DNA of 17,887 nucleotides. Origin: Leptolyngbyaceae cyanobacterium M65_K2018_010 (GTDB taxonomy: Bacteria > Cyanobacteriota > Cyanobacteriia > Phormidesmidales > Phormidesmidaceae). The DNA lies in contig DVEE01000003.1 in the NCBI GenBank assembly GCA_015295885.1, positions 1 through 17,887 on the forward strand, written 5' to 3'. Shown piece by piece: positions 1 to 7,574 of the stretch (position 1 is the stretch's first letter; each line of letters starts with the position of its first letter). The notes beneath the pieces were generated by a model. That model ran no database searches, was not told the origin of the DNA, and was given only the letters and a program-made list of their open reading frames with translations. A program made the position numbers and the translations under genes.

Positions 1-283
1 TGCGGTCTTTGGTCATGCCGCGAGCCGTTAGGAAGACCACCGGTAAACTCTTAAACCGAATATCTTCTCGTACCTGGGCCAGAAAAGCATGGCCATCAAC
101 CTGGGGCATCATAATGTCAGAAATCAGCACATCAGGAGTTTCCTGCTGCAACAGGGTCCATCCTTCCTGGGCATTACTAGCCGTTCTGACTGTGAAGCCG
201 CTATCTTCCAGGTAGGCTTGCACGGCTTCTCGTAAGCCCGGTTCGTCATCAACCAGTAGGATATGGCCAGCGTGTTCAGACAT
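1..283 (-). CDS. Response regulator, receiver domain (partial, 3' part outside window)
   Basis: The visible 94 codons encode the N-terminal part of a CheY-like receiver domain, the phospho-accepting module of a two-component system. The start is ATG at 283. The acidic pair Asp12-Asp13 lies in LLVDDEPG, the phospho-acceptor is Asp56 in LISDIMMP, and the conserved Thr86 lies in VFLTARG. The conserved Lys and any output domain lie beyond base 1. The wording LVDDEPGLREAVQAYLE and ISDIMMPQVDG resembles the cyanobacterial/plastid Ycf29 (Rre1) group, which carries a LuxR-type DNA-binding domain. That subfamily call is from memory and is uncertain because the output domain is not seen. The gene is divergent from the Deg/HtrA protease gene, with 226 bases between the two starts, so both promoters must lie in that gap. 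Confidence 0.9.
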   Translation of the reverse strand, partial: MSEHAGHILLVDDEPGLREAVQAYLEDSGFTVRTASNAQEGWTLLQQETPDVLISDIMMPQVDGHAFLAQVREDIRFKSLPVVFLTARGMTKDR

Positions 284-509
284 GGTGGTGATTTAGACTC
301 TAGGCTTAGGGTAACTTAAATCCCTGTTCACTTTACCCTGGAATCCCAGAGGTTGGCCGGGTTATGGGGGTAGAAATATCCTCCACACCCCGATGGAAAA
401 ACCGGCCAAAAAATGGGGATGTTCGCTACAGTAAAGGCACCGAGAAGGTGTGAACTTAGGCCAAGGGTCTGAGCCCAACCGCTGAGTCACACGGTCAGGA
501 GGACAGCAG

Positions 510-1736
510 ATGAAGTGGTTGCCACAGCAGTGGGGATGGATTGTAACGGCCCTGGTAGTTGGAGGTGGGGCCGGTTGGACCGCCCATTACTCCCTCAAGC
601 CCCGGGCCGTTGCCCCGGAAGCTCCGGTCAGTGATCTGCCCTCACCCGTAACCACGCTGGCCGCCCTGTCGGAGCCGGAGGATAGGCTCTCGGCTGCTAC
701 CTCGGAGGGGATGGCCGCGTCTAACTTTATTGCGGCGGCGGTGGAACAGGTAGGGCCAGCGGTGGTACGGATTGACGCGGAACGGGCCGTTTCCCAAATC
801 AACCCTGACACCTTCAATAACCCCCTATTTCGACGCTTCTTTGGGGAAGATATGCCCCCTGCCATGGCCCCCGAGCACTTTGAACAGGGAACGGGGTCTG
901 GGTTCATTCTGGATTCCGAGGGGCGAATTTTAACCAACGCCCATGTTGTAGAGGGGACTAAGACCGTCAAGGTGACGCTACGAGATGGGCGCACCTTTGA
1001 GGGCCGGGTGCTGGGGGTCGATTCCGTCACCGATGTGGCGGTAGTGAAGATCGAGGCCACGGACCTACCGGCGGTGAAGTTGGGCAGCACAGAAAAATTG
1101 TCTCCGGGGCAGTGGGCGATCGCCATTGGTAACCCCCTGGGGCTAGACAATACGGTGACCGCCGGCATCATCAGCGCCATTGGGCGGACCAGCAATCAGG
1201 TGGGTATTCCTGATAAGCGGGTGCAGTTCATCCAAACCGATGCGGCCATTAACCCCGGCAACTCCGGTGGCCCCCTGCTCAACGATCGCGGCGAGGTCAT
1301 CGGCATGAATACGGCTATTCGGGCCAATGCCCAGGGCCTAGGATTTGCCATCCCCATCGAAACCGCCAAGCGCATTGCCGATGAACTCTTGACCAGCGGG
1401 GAGGTGAAACATCCCTTTTTAGGCATTCAAATGGTAGAACTCACCCCTGAGACAATTAAAGAAATCAACGCCGAACGGGGTCTCGGTTTGCCCCCCGATG
1501 AGTCAGGGGTCTTGATTGTGCGGGTTTTGGAGGGCAGCCCAGCCGAGGCCGCTGGGTTAGTCGCCGGGGATGTGATTCAGGCCATCAACGGGAGGGAGGT
1601 GAAAACCCCAACGGAAGTTCAGGCCCAGGTTGAAACCAGTCAGATTGGTCAGGCCCTGCGGTTAGAAATCCACCGCAATGGGGCTGATCAGATTGTGGAG
1701 GTGAAACCGGCCCCCCTACCCCAAGAGCTGAGGTAA
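510..1736 (+). CDS. Deg/HtrA-type serine protease (HhoA/HhoB/HtrA family), 408 aa
   Basis: This is a trypsin-like ATP-independent protease/chaperone for damaged proteins in the cell envelope. An N-terminal hydrophobic segment (residues about 8-28) after a short positive start is a signal peptide or anchor. The protease domain spans about residues 70-295. The catalytic triad is visible: His145 in TNAHVVEG, Asp175 in TDVAVVK and Ser252 in PGNSGGPL. One C-terminal PDZ domain (about 302-395) has the LGI(Q) and GSPAEAAGL motifs, as is usual for cyanobacterial HhoA, HhoB and HtrA. I could not assign which of the three paralogues this is. The start is well supported by AGGAGG at 497-502, seven bases before ATG. 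The gene stands alone downstream of a divergent response regulator; Deg genes in cyanobacteria are commonly stress-induced. Confidence 0.95.
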   Translation: MKWLPQQWGWIVTALVVGGGAGWTAHYSLKPRAVAPEAPVSDLPSPVTTLAALSEPEDRLSAATSEGMAASNFIAAAVEQVGPAVVRIDAERAVSQINPDTFNNPLFRRFFGEDMPPAMAPEHFEQGTGSGFILDSEGRILTNAHVVEGTKTVKVTLRDGRTFEGRVLGVDSVTDVAVVKIEATDLPAVKLGSTEKLSPGQWAIAIGNPLGLDNTVTAGIISAIGRTSNQVGIPDKRVQFIQTDAAINPGNSGGPLLNDRGEVIGMNTAIRANAQGLGFAIPIETAKRIADELLTSGEVKHPFLGIQMVELTPETIKEINAERGLGLPPDESGVLIVRVLEGSPAEAAGLVAGDVIQAINGREVKTPTEVQAQVETSQIGQALRLEIHRNGADQIVEVKPAPLPQELR

Positions 1737-1926
1737 GCGGCACCTGCCTTCCCCTGGACTATTCCTCGGCAGGAGTCGCTAGCCGCCGCCGTTGGACTAT
1801 GGTTGCATGGGGCTGCCCCGTTTGGCCTTAAGAAAATAGGCAAAACTGTTTTAGGGCTTGGCTTTTCCCTTTACAACGTAACTAAGTCCTGTCCGCATAC
1901 CTTTTTACACAGGGAGAGGTTCTGCC

Positions 1927-4683
1927 ATGCCCGAGGTGATGAAGCCAGTGACGGATCGGGCCTACGATGTTTTTCGGATCGATCGGCAACCCCTTGAGGC
2001 ATTCTTTGCGCCCAAAACCGTGGCCGTAATAGGAGCTACAGAGCGGCCTGGCAGTGTCGGTCGTACGCTGGTCTGGAATTTGATTCGCAGCCCCTTTGGC
2101 GGCACGGTCTATCCCGTCAACCCGAAGCGGGATCATGTGTTGGGAGTGCGGGCCTACCCTTCGATCGAGGCGGTACCGGAGCCGGTGGACTTGGCCATGA
2201 TTGCCACGCCGGCGGCAACGGTGCCGGATCTGGTGCAGGCCTGCGCGGCCGCTGGGGTTAAGGGAGCGATTGTTCTGGCCACTGGCTTTCACGAAATTGG
2301 CCCAGCGGGGGTGGCCCTAGAGGAGCAAATTAAGGCCCATTTACGCCATCACCCCATGCGGCTGATTGGCCCTAATTGCCTGGGCCTGATGAACCCCCTC
2401 ATTGGGCTCAATGCTACCTTTGCTAGCAGCCTGGCCCGGCGGGGTAATGTTGGCTTCATTAGCCAATCCGGGGCTTTGTGTACCGCCGTGCTGGATTGGA
2501 GCCTACAGGAAAATGTAGGTTTTAGCGCCTTCGTCTCCATTGGTTCGATGTTAGATGTGGATTGGGGGGACTTAATTTATTACCTGGGCGATGATCCCCA
2601 TACCCGCAGCATTGTGATCTACATGGAATCGATTGGCAACGCTCGTTCCTTTCTGTCCGCAGCCCGGGAGGTGGCACTAACCAAGCCCATTATTGTGATC
2701 AAAGCGGGGCGTACTGGCCAGAGGGGCCAGGCGGCGGCTTCCCACACCGGCAGCCTGACCGATCGCGATGCGGTGCTAGATGCGGCCTTTCGTCGTTGTG
2801 GAGTGTTGCGAGTCGAGCAAATTTCTGACCTGTTTGATCTGGCAGAGGTGTTGGCTAAGCAGCCCCAACTGCCCCAGGGACCGCGACTGACTATCATTAC
2901 TAATGCTGAGGGGGTCGGCATGCTGGCCACGGATGCCTTGGTGGCCACCGGTGGAGAATTGGCTACCCTGACTGAGGAGACTCTGACGACCCTGAAGCAG
3001 GTTCTACCCGTCCATGGGAGCCCCGGAAACCCCATTGATATTCTGGGGGATGCGGATGCAAACCGCTATGCCCAGGCCGTGGAGGTGGCGATCAACGACT
3101 CCAACAGTGATGGAGTGCTGGTGGTGTTGACTCCCCAGGCCATGACCAATCCCACCCAAACCGCCGAAGCCCTCACCCATCTGGCCCAGAAATCCCCCAA
3201 GCCGTTGCTGGCTAGTTGGATGGGCGGGGCAGAAGTGACCGCTGGGGAGACTATTCTCAACCAGGCCAGTATCCCCACCTACCGTTACCCGGACACTGCA
3301 GCCCGGCAGTTCAATGCCATGTGGCAGTACAGCTATAACCTGCGGGGCATTTACGAAACCCCAGCCCTGCTACCGGAGTCGGAATTTGGGGGCGGTCGCG
3401 ATCGCTCTGAGGTCGAGGCCATTATTCAAGCTGCTCGCCAGGAAAAGCGGACTCTGCTCACCGAGCTGGAGGCCAAGCAGGTGCTACAGGCCTATGGCAT
3501 TCCCGTCCTGGACACCCGCCCGGCCTATTCCGCTGAAGCCGCAGTGGCGGCAGCCGAGGCTGTGGGTTTTCCGGTGGCAGTTAAGCTGATTTCTCGCACC
3601 CTAATCCACAAAACCGATGTGGGCGGCGTACGCCTCAATGTCAAAACAGCGGCGGAGGTGGCCACGGCCTTTGGGGAAATGGCCTCGGTCATTCGTCACC
3701 GGTTTGGGGAGGCCGCCTTTGGGGGAGTAACGGTGCAGCCCATGGTCAACCTAACCCAGGGCTATGAGTTGATTATGGGTAGCAGCATTGACGAGCAATT
3801 TGGGCCTGTGATTCTGTTCGGCACCGGCGGGCAATTGGTCGAGGTGTACCGAGACAACGCTGTGGCCCTGCCACCGTTGAATACCACCCTGGCGCGCCGC
3901 ATGATGGAACAAACCAAAATCTATCAAGCCCTACAGGGGGTGCGGGGTCGCCAGGCCACTGACCTGGCGGAGCTCGAAAAGATGCTGGTGCGGGTTAGCC
4001 AGTTGGCCCTGGAGCAGCCTCAAATTCGGGAACTCGACATTAATCCCCTGCTGGTGTTTGAACGCACCCAGCCCCAACCCCTAATTGCCCTGGATGCCCG
4101 CATCGTCCTGACATCCCCCCAGGATCCGCCGTTACCAGGACCAGCTATTCGGCCCTACCCCAGCCAGTACGTCCGCAGTTGGCACCTGCGAGATGGTACC
4201 CCGATTACCCTGCGGCCGATTCGGCCAGAGGATGAACCGCTGCTGGTCAAGTTTCACCACACCCTTTCGGAGGAAAGCATCTACTTTCGCTACTTCCACC
4301 TGATCACCCTGAATCGGCGCATTGCCCACGAACGGTTGACTCGCATTTGCTTCATTGACTACGACCGAGAAATGGCCCTGGTGGCCGATCATAAGGATGC
4401 CAACAGTGGCGAGCATGGGATTTTAGCTGTCGGGCGGTTGAGTAAGTGCCACGGCCTTAACCAGGCGGAGTTTGCCCTGCTGGTCAGTGATGCCTACCAG
4501 GGACAGGGGCTGGGTACCGAGCTACTGCAACAACTGCTGGCGATTGCCAGGCATGAAGGCTTGCATAGCGTCACCGCCGAAATCCTGAGGGAAAATCGCC
4601 CCATGCAACGGGTCTGCGAACGATTGGGGTTTACCTTGACCCGCACCCCGGATTTTGTTAAGGCCGAAATCCAACTGTTGTAA
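1927..4683 (+). CDS. Acyl-CoA synthetase (ADP-forming) fused to GNAT acetyltransferase, Pat/PatZ-like, 918 aa
   Basis: Domains in order: CoA-binding Rossmann domain (about 25-150, with VAVIGAT and the GPNCLGLMNP motif at 148-157), succinyl-CoA-synthetase-like flavodoxin domain (about 172-310), a second ligase domain (about 318-470), ATP-grasp nucleotide-binding domain (about 505-728), and a C-terminal GNAT domain (about 755-915). The GNAT acetyl-CoA loop is YQGQGLGTELL at 857-867. This order matches the bacterial protein lysine acetyltransferases Pat/YfiQ(PatZ), which acetylate targets such as acetyl-CoA synthetase. Unlike the degenerate ligase part I recall for the enterobacterial proteins, His273 in ASHTGSLT and His561 in IHKTDVGGV are present. 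These correspond to the phospho-histidines of active ADP-forming acetyl-CoA synthetases. The protein may therefore both make acyl-CoA (or run the reverse reaction, yielding ATP) and acylate proteins; that dual role is inference. The RBS GGGAGAGG lies just before ATG. The gene is monocistronic by spacing. Confidence 0.93.
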   Translation: MPEVMKPVTDRAYDVFRIDRQPLEAFFAPKTVAVIGATERPGSVGRTLVWNLIRSPFGGTVYPVNPKRDHVLGVRAYPSIEAVPEPVDLAMIATPAATVPDLVQACAAAGVKGAIVLATGFHEIGPAGVALEEQIKAHLRHHPMRLIGPNCLGLMNPLIGLNATFASSLARRGNVGFISQSGALCTAVLDWSLQENVGFSAFVSIGSMLDVDWGDLIYYLGDDPHTRSIVIYMESIGNARSFLSAAREVALTKPIIVIKAGRTGQRGQAAASHTGSLTDRDAVLDAAFRRCGVLRVEQISDLFDLAEVLAKQPQLPQGPRLTIITNAEGVGMLATDALVATGGELATLTEETLTTLKQVLPVHGSPGNPIDILGDADANRYAQAVEVAINDSNSDGVLVVLTPQAMTNPTQTAEALTHLAQKSPKPLLASWMGGAEVTAGETILNQASIPTYRYPDTAARQFNAMWQYSYNLRGIYETPALLPESEFGGGRDRSEVEAIIQAARQEKRTLLTELEAKQVLQAYGIPVLDTRPAYSAEAAVAAAEAVGFPVAVKLISRTLIHKTDVGGVRLNVKTAAEVATAFGEMASVIRHRFGEAAFGGVTVQPMVNLTQGYELIMGSSIDEQFGPVILFGTGGQLVEVYRDNAVALPPLNTTLARRMMEQTKIYQALQGVRGRQATDLAELEKMLVRVSQLALEQPQIRELDINPLLVFERTQPQPLIALDARIVLTSPQDPPLPGPAIRPYPSQYVRSWHLRDGTPITLRPIRPEDEPLLVKFHHTLSEESIYFRYFHLITLNRRIAHERLTRICFIDYDREMALVADHKDANSGEHGILAVGRLSKCHGLNQAEFALLVSDAYQGQGLGTELLQQLLAIARHEGLHSVTAEILRENRPMQRVCERLGFTLTRTPDFVKAEIQLL

Positions 4684-4746
4684 TGCCCCCAGGGCCTGAT
4701 CCCCCCCTTCTCCCCAGGACTCTGCAAAACCTGGCGGTTCAAAGTC

Positions 4747-4774
4747 CTAGTCCCAGGTTGAGCTAGGGGACTAG
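4747..4774. terminator. Inverted repeat, possible transcription end of the upstream gene
   Basis: CTAGTCCC (4747-4754) is perfectly complementary to GGGACTAG (4767-4774) across a 12-base loop, 64 bases after the stop of the fused ligase gene. There is no run of T after the stem, so a classic intrinsic terminator is not shown. U-tract terminators are uncommon in many cyanobacteria, so the hairpin may still mark the 3' end of the transcript. Confidence 0.35.
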
Positions 4775-4916
4775 AGCATAACTCGAACCCCGGTTGCTTG
4801 ATCGGGATGTTCCTCATAACCTTAGAAAGGCACCTCAGACACCGGAGGGCTGTACCGGCGCTCTAGGAAAAGTTGAATCCTACGATCCATGGTCAAGGGC
4901 CTTGGGGACTGGCGAG

Positions 4917-4947
4917 TTGAGGACAGGGACGGATGCGATGGGATAAT
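4917..4947 (+). promoter_or_regulatory. Candidate promoter for the CPBP protease gene
   Basis: GATAAT at 4942-4947 matches five of six bases of the -10 consensus and is preceded by TG one base earlier (TGgGATAAT), giving an extended -10. TTGAGG at 4917-4922 is a partial -35 at a long spacing of 19 bases. The box ends 47 bases before the ATG at 4995. The call rests on pattern match only. Confidence 0.35.
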
Positions 4948-4994
4948 AGGCCAATTGGGTTCTGCCCAAGCCTTGTCCCGAACTACCCCACGGT

Positions 4995-6545
4995 ATGACT
5001 GATCTTACCCCCCCGCCCTCTGGGCTCTCTGCCAAGCGCCTCTTTTTAGTCATTGCCACGGTCCTGGTCGGGCTGGTGCTCATGCAATCGTTGCTGAATA
5101 GCTGGCATGAGCCCCAGGTGGCTAGCCAACTGGAACTGTATCAGACCGATTTACTGCTGCAGGGGAGTGCCTGGAAAGGGGAGGGATTACCCGAGGATCA
5201 GTGGCCGATGATCCGCGCCGGTTTGCTGGGTAAAGAGCCTGTAGCGACGGCTCAAAAGCAGTACGAGGAGGTCCGGCAACGGGCGGTGGATAATCTGGCT
5301 AAATTTGCTGACACCTCAGTCTCAGATCCGTGGGTGGATGAGGCCGAGGAAGGTCGCCCCCTACCCCGGCGTCGCCCATCCGCTACGGCTCAGCAGCGGG
5401 TGCTGATCGACCAGTTAGACCTGCGTCTGGGATTGATGGAAGCTTACCAGGGGCAGGTCGATGCGGCGATTTCCCGCTGGGGCCAGGTGCGCAATAGTGA
5501 ACAAGCGCCAGCCGCCCTGGTGCGCACCGCCGATACCCTGATGCGCCTGTGGCAAGGGCAGCCTACCACCCCAGAGGATGAAGCCTGGCTGCGGCAAAAC
5601 CTGCAGGGATGGTTTGAGTACCGGGCCCTAGACCAACTTTTGGCAGTCCAGGGAAGACCGGGCGATCGCCAACAGTTGCAGGCCCAGGAGCAACGGATAG
5701 CCCAGCGTAAACTGCTCAAGCTGGTCCTGGTCAGTGGGTTACCCACCCTGGGGGCACTGGTGGGGGTAGGGCTGATGATCGGGCTGCTGCTGCAACGCCT
5801 CCTTCAGGGCGAGAAATCTCTGCTGGGGCAAACTGCGATCGCAGGCTGGGCCATCCCCTGGGATGCAGAAACCATCTGGCAGGTACTGATTCTGGGCTTC
5901 TTTTTTGTTGGGCAAATTCTATTACCCCTGGTGCTAGCCGGGCTGGGGCTAGGGGCAGCGGGTTTAAGTAACCGGGGGCGGGCCTTTTTATCCTTGGGGT
6001 ATTACCTGCTGATGGCCGCCGGGGGGTTGGGGGTGCTTTGGTGGTCAATCCGGCCCTATCGGCCACTACCGGCGGGCCTATTTCGCCTTAAACCCTCCCT
6101 GCGGGGGGTGCTCTGGGGGGTGGGTGGCTACCTGGTGGCCCTACCGCTCATGTTTGGGGTGGCCCTGCTCAACGAACGGATCTGGCAGGGCCAGGGTGGG
6201 AGTAACCCCCTGCTGCAAACGGTCTTAGAAGAACGAGACCCCGTGGCCCTGGGGGTGTTCTTTATCACGGCGGCCCTAGCGGCTCCAGTATTTGAAGAAA
6301 CCCTATTTCGGGGATTTTTACTGCCATCGCTGACGAAATATATGGCCGTGGGCTGGGCGATCGCCCTCAGTGGTTTAATTTTTGCGGCGGCCCACTTGAG
6401 TTTGTCGGAGGTGCTTCCCCTCACCCTGCTGGGATGCATGTTGGGGCTGGTGTATACGCGATCGGGCAATCTGCTTTCCCCGATGCTGTTGCACAGTCTT
6501 TGGAACAGTGCCACCATGCTGGGTCTGTTAATCCTGGGGAGTTGA
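4995..6545 (+). CDS. CPBP-family intramembrane glutamic protease, 516 aa
   Basis: The C-terminal part (about 295-516) is a multi-pass CPBP (CAAX protease and bacteriocin-processing, Abi) domain. It shows all family motifs: Glu434-Glu435 and Arg439 in EETLFRG, His467 in FAAAHLS, and His500/Asn504 in HSLWNS. The glutamates and histidines form the catalytic site inside the membrane. The N-terminus has one hydrophobic segment (about 15-32). A mainly hydrophilic helical region follows (about 40-240), including a TPR-like stretch (about 135-170), and then a cluster of membrane spans from about 240. The protein is about twice as long as a minimal CPBP domain, so the soluble region may recruit substrate. 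The cyanobacterial substrate is unknown. No strong RBS precedes the ATG. The spacing on both sides suggests a single-gene unit. Confidence 0.92.
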   Translation: MTDLTPPPSGLSAKRLFLVIATVLVGLVLMQSLLNSWHEPQVASQLELYQTDLLLQGSAWKGEGLPEDQWPMIRAGLLGKEPVATAQKQYEEVRQRAVDNLAKFADTSVSDPWVDEAEEGRPLPRRRPSATAQQRVLIDQLDLRLGLMEAYQGQVDAAISRWGQVRNSEQAPAALVRTADTLMRLWQGQPTTPEDEAWLRQNLQGWFEYRALDQLLAVQGRPGDRQQLQAQEQRIAQRKLLKLVLVSGLPTLGALVGVGLMIGLLLQRLLQGEKSLLGQTAIAGWAIPWDAETIWQVLILGFFFVGQILLPLVLAGLGLGAAGLSNRGRAFLSLGYYLLMAAGGLGVLWWSIRPYRPLPAGLFRLKPSLRGVLWGVGGYLVALPLMFGVALLNERIWQGQGGSNPLLQTVLEERDPVALGVFFITAALAAPVFEETLFRGFLLPSLTKYMAVGWAIALSGLIFAAAHLSLSEVLPLTLLGCMLGLVYTRSGNLLSPMLLHSLWNSATMLGLLILGS

Positions 6546-6766
6546 GGGACCCGGTCTAGCCCTCTTCAGTTGGATGGAGTTAACGCAGGACTTGGGGCTA
6601 AACCCACCCCCATGGCTCAGCCCTAGCCCAGCGGGTTAGTTCTGCCCCCTATCCCCTAGGCCCCATTGCCTGACCACTTGTAAAACCGTCATGAAGTTGG
6701 GCCCAGTTTCAGAAATGGTTGCCAGGCTGGATGTAGGTGTACCTTGAAGCCACCCTAACCCAGGTT

Positions 6767-6854
6767 TAAGTAGGTGAGTCTAATGAATTAGAAACAGGGA
6801 GTTTGGGGCTCCACCCCCGCCCGCATCTTCTATTGAATTGCACCCACCTACTTA
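6767..6854. repeat. 88-base MITE-like element with 27-base imperfect terminal inverted repeats
   Basis: The left end TAAGTAGGTG (6767-6776) and right end CACCTACTTA (6845-6854) are perfect 10-base inverted repeats. Extending inward, the arms 6767-6793 and 6828-6854 match at about 21 of 27 positions, leaving a 34-base GC-rich centre. The centre has its own small pairing (GGGG with CCCC near 6807-6817). The ends begin and finish with TA, as expected for elements that duplicate a TA target, such as Tc1/IS630-type miniature elements. The same fold would also suit a structured RNA. Only one copy is visible, so mobility is inference. Confidence 0.5.
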
Positions 6855-6929
6855 CAGAGTGAAGTGGCCCATGGGCTTCGCTGGAAGGTTGAGGTCCTTT
6901 ACTAGAGCTTTAGTGGGGATCAACTGGCC

Positions 6930-6994
6930 TTTGCCGAGGCTTTACCTGATACCGGTGGGAAATGCCTAAGTTGGAGGGATAGACCACCGGCAAA
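6930..6994. other. Two alternative overlapping stems in the leader region of the 7089 gene
   Basis: TTTGCCG (6930-6936) can pair with CGGCAAA (6988-6994). CCGGTGG (6952-6958) can pair with CCACCGG (6984-6990). The two 3' partners share bases 6988-6990, so the full stems exclude each other, as in an attenuator or switch. No known riboswitch consensus was recognised. Short 7-base pairings can arise by chance. Confidence 0.25.
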
Positions 6995-7088
6995 CACCCC
7001 AAACCCACTGAAAACCTGGCTCTTCAGGATTTAACCCCGGTCTACCTTTTCCTCAGGGTAGCTATCTGTTTAACCCCCATGAGGTTTC

Positions 7089-7412
7089 ATGATGAAAAAA
7101 AATCTGCCATTTCTACCTGCCTGGGGGCGAAAGCGGCCCCCTCGACCCCAGTTCATTGACCCTCTACGTCCTCTGCGTCGGTGGATTAGCCAACTGCGCG
7201 TGGAAACACCGCGGCGAGCCCATACTGTAGCGGGATTGATTCCTGGGCAATGCCCCTTTGAGCGGGATATTTTTATCTTTGGGCACTTAATTGGCCACTT
7301 ACCCCCCCTCTGTAAACTCAATCCCCTCTATAACGAACTGGTAGAGTTGCGGTTCCGGGCTCTGTGCTATCTGGCCGATGAGTGTGGCGAAGATATTTCC
7401 GCCTACATTTAG
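7089..7412 (+). CDS. Mo-dependent nitrogenase C-terminal-like protein, 107 aa
   Basis: This small soluble protein has a basic, proline-rich N-terminus (residues 1-43). It is followed by the conserved block of the family named Mo-dependent nitrogenase C-terminus: IPGQCPFERDI (51-61) and LPPLCKLNPLYNELVELRFR (71-90), ending in ALCYLADECGED. Four cysteines (55, 75, 93, 99) fall in or near these motifs. The family is common in cyanobacteria, including strains that do not fix nitrogen, and its biochemical role is not established. No nif genes are in this window, so the family name should not be read as evidence of nitrogen fixation. The start could be either of two adjacent ATGs (7089 or 7092); GAGG at 7081-7084 serves as RBS. 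Confidence 0.85.
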   Translation: MMKKNLPFLPAWGRKRPPRPQFIDPLRPLRRWISQLRVETPRRAHTVAGLIPGQCPFERDIFIFGHLIGHLPPLCKLNPLYNELVELRFRALCYLADECGEDISAYI

Positions 7413-7441
7413 CTGGGTTCATCACTCTAACCATCCCCTAA

Positions 7442-7503
7442 ACAGGGCTAGCAGAGCCAATTTTAGGGTTGAGAGCCCTACCTGTAAAAGCGCCAGGCTG
7501 GCG
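7442..7503. terminator. Pair of hairpins after the Mo-nitrogenase-C-like gene
   Basis: AGGGCT (7444-7449) pairs with AGCCCT (7474-7479), and the outer ACAGG can alternatively pair with CCTGT (7481-7485). A compact second hairpin, CGCCA-GGC-TGGCG, lies at 7491-7503. They fall between two genes on the same strand, 30-90 bases after the first stop. No T-run follows, so termination is a guess and a leader structure for the next gene is equally possible. Confidence 0.3.
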
Positions 7504-7523
7504 TAGAAATAGCGACAAAGAAA

Positions 7524-7551
7524 TTAAAATTCTTTTACGCTAGTTAATAAT
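7524..7551 (+). promoter_or_regulatory. Candidate promoter for the FemAB-like acyltransferase gene
   Basis: This AT-rich patch lies in an otherwise GC-rich window. AATAAT (7546-7551) matches five of six -10 bases, with TTAAAA (7524-7529) as a weak -35 at 16-base spacing. The ATG follows 23 bases after the -10 box, giving a short leader. Confidence 0.3.
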
Positions 7552-7574
7552 TTCTCCTACTGCGTCCATCGACC

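Larger units (their letters stand above)
4684..4994. other. Intergenic region, 311 bases, no gene seen
   Basis: No convincing reading frame or RNA gene is present. The region holds one perfect 8-base inverted repeat (4747-4774) and a candidate extended -10 promoter (around 4939-4947) in front of the CPBP protease gene; both are listed separately. A GGTTCAAAGTCC string at about 4737-4748 recalls a tRNA T-arm, but no stem partner or acceptor arm was found. Confidence 0.6.
6546..7088. other. Intergenic region, 543 bases, with structured elements
   Basis: I find no protein gene, and no recognised tmRNA, SRP RNA, RNase P RNA or tRNA signature. The region contains an 88-base element with long imperfect terminal inverted repeats (6767-6854) and a pair of mutually exclusive stems (6930-6994), both described separately. 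The rest is plain sequence. A long leader for the small downstream gene, or an unannotated RNA, remains possible. Confidence 0.6.

Noticed and set aside
587..1195. 202-codon open frame on the minus strand across the Deg protease gene
   Set aside because: It lies fully opposite a conserved protease domain, has no RBS and gives a low-complexity serine/threonine-rich product.
1803..1997. 64-codon frame ahead of and overlapping the acyl-CoA synthetase fusion gene
   Set aside because: It overlaps the well-supported start and RBS of the large gene and shows no family features.
4735..4800. tRNA-like strings (GGTTCAAAGTCC and, on the minus strand, GGTTCGAGTTATGC)
   Set aside because: Neither has complementary T-stem bases, an acceptor stem or an anticodon arm; no tRNA cloverleaf can be drawn.
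6546..7088. Search for housekeeping RNAs (tmRNA, RNase P RNA, SRP RNA) or a known riboswitch
   Set aside because: No signature such as the RNase P core, tmRNA ends, B12 box or TPP motif was found.
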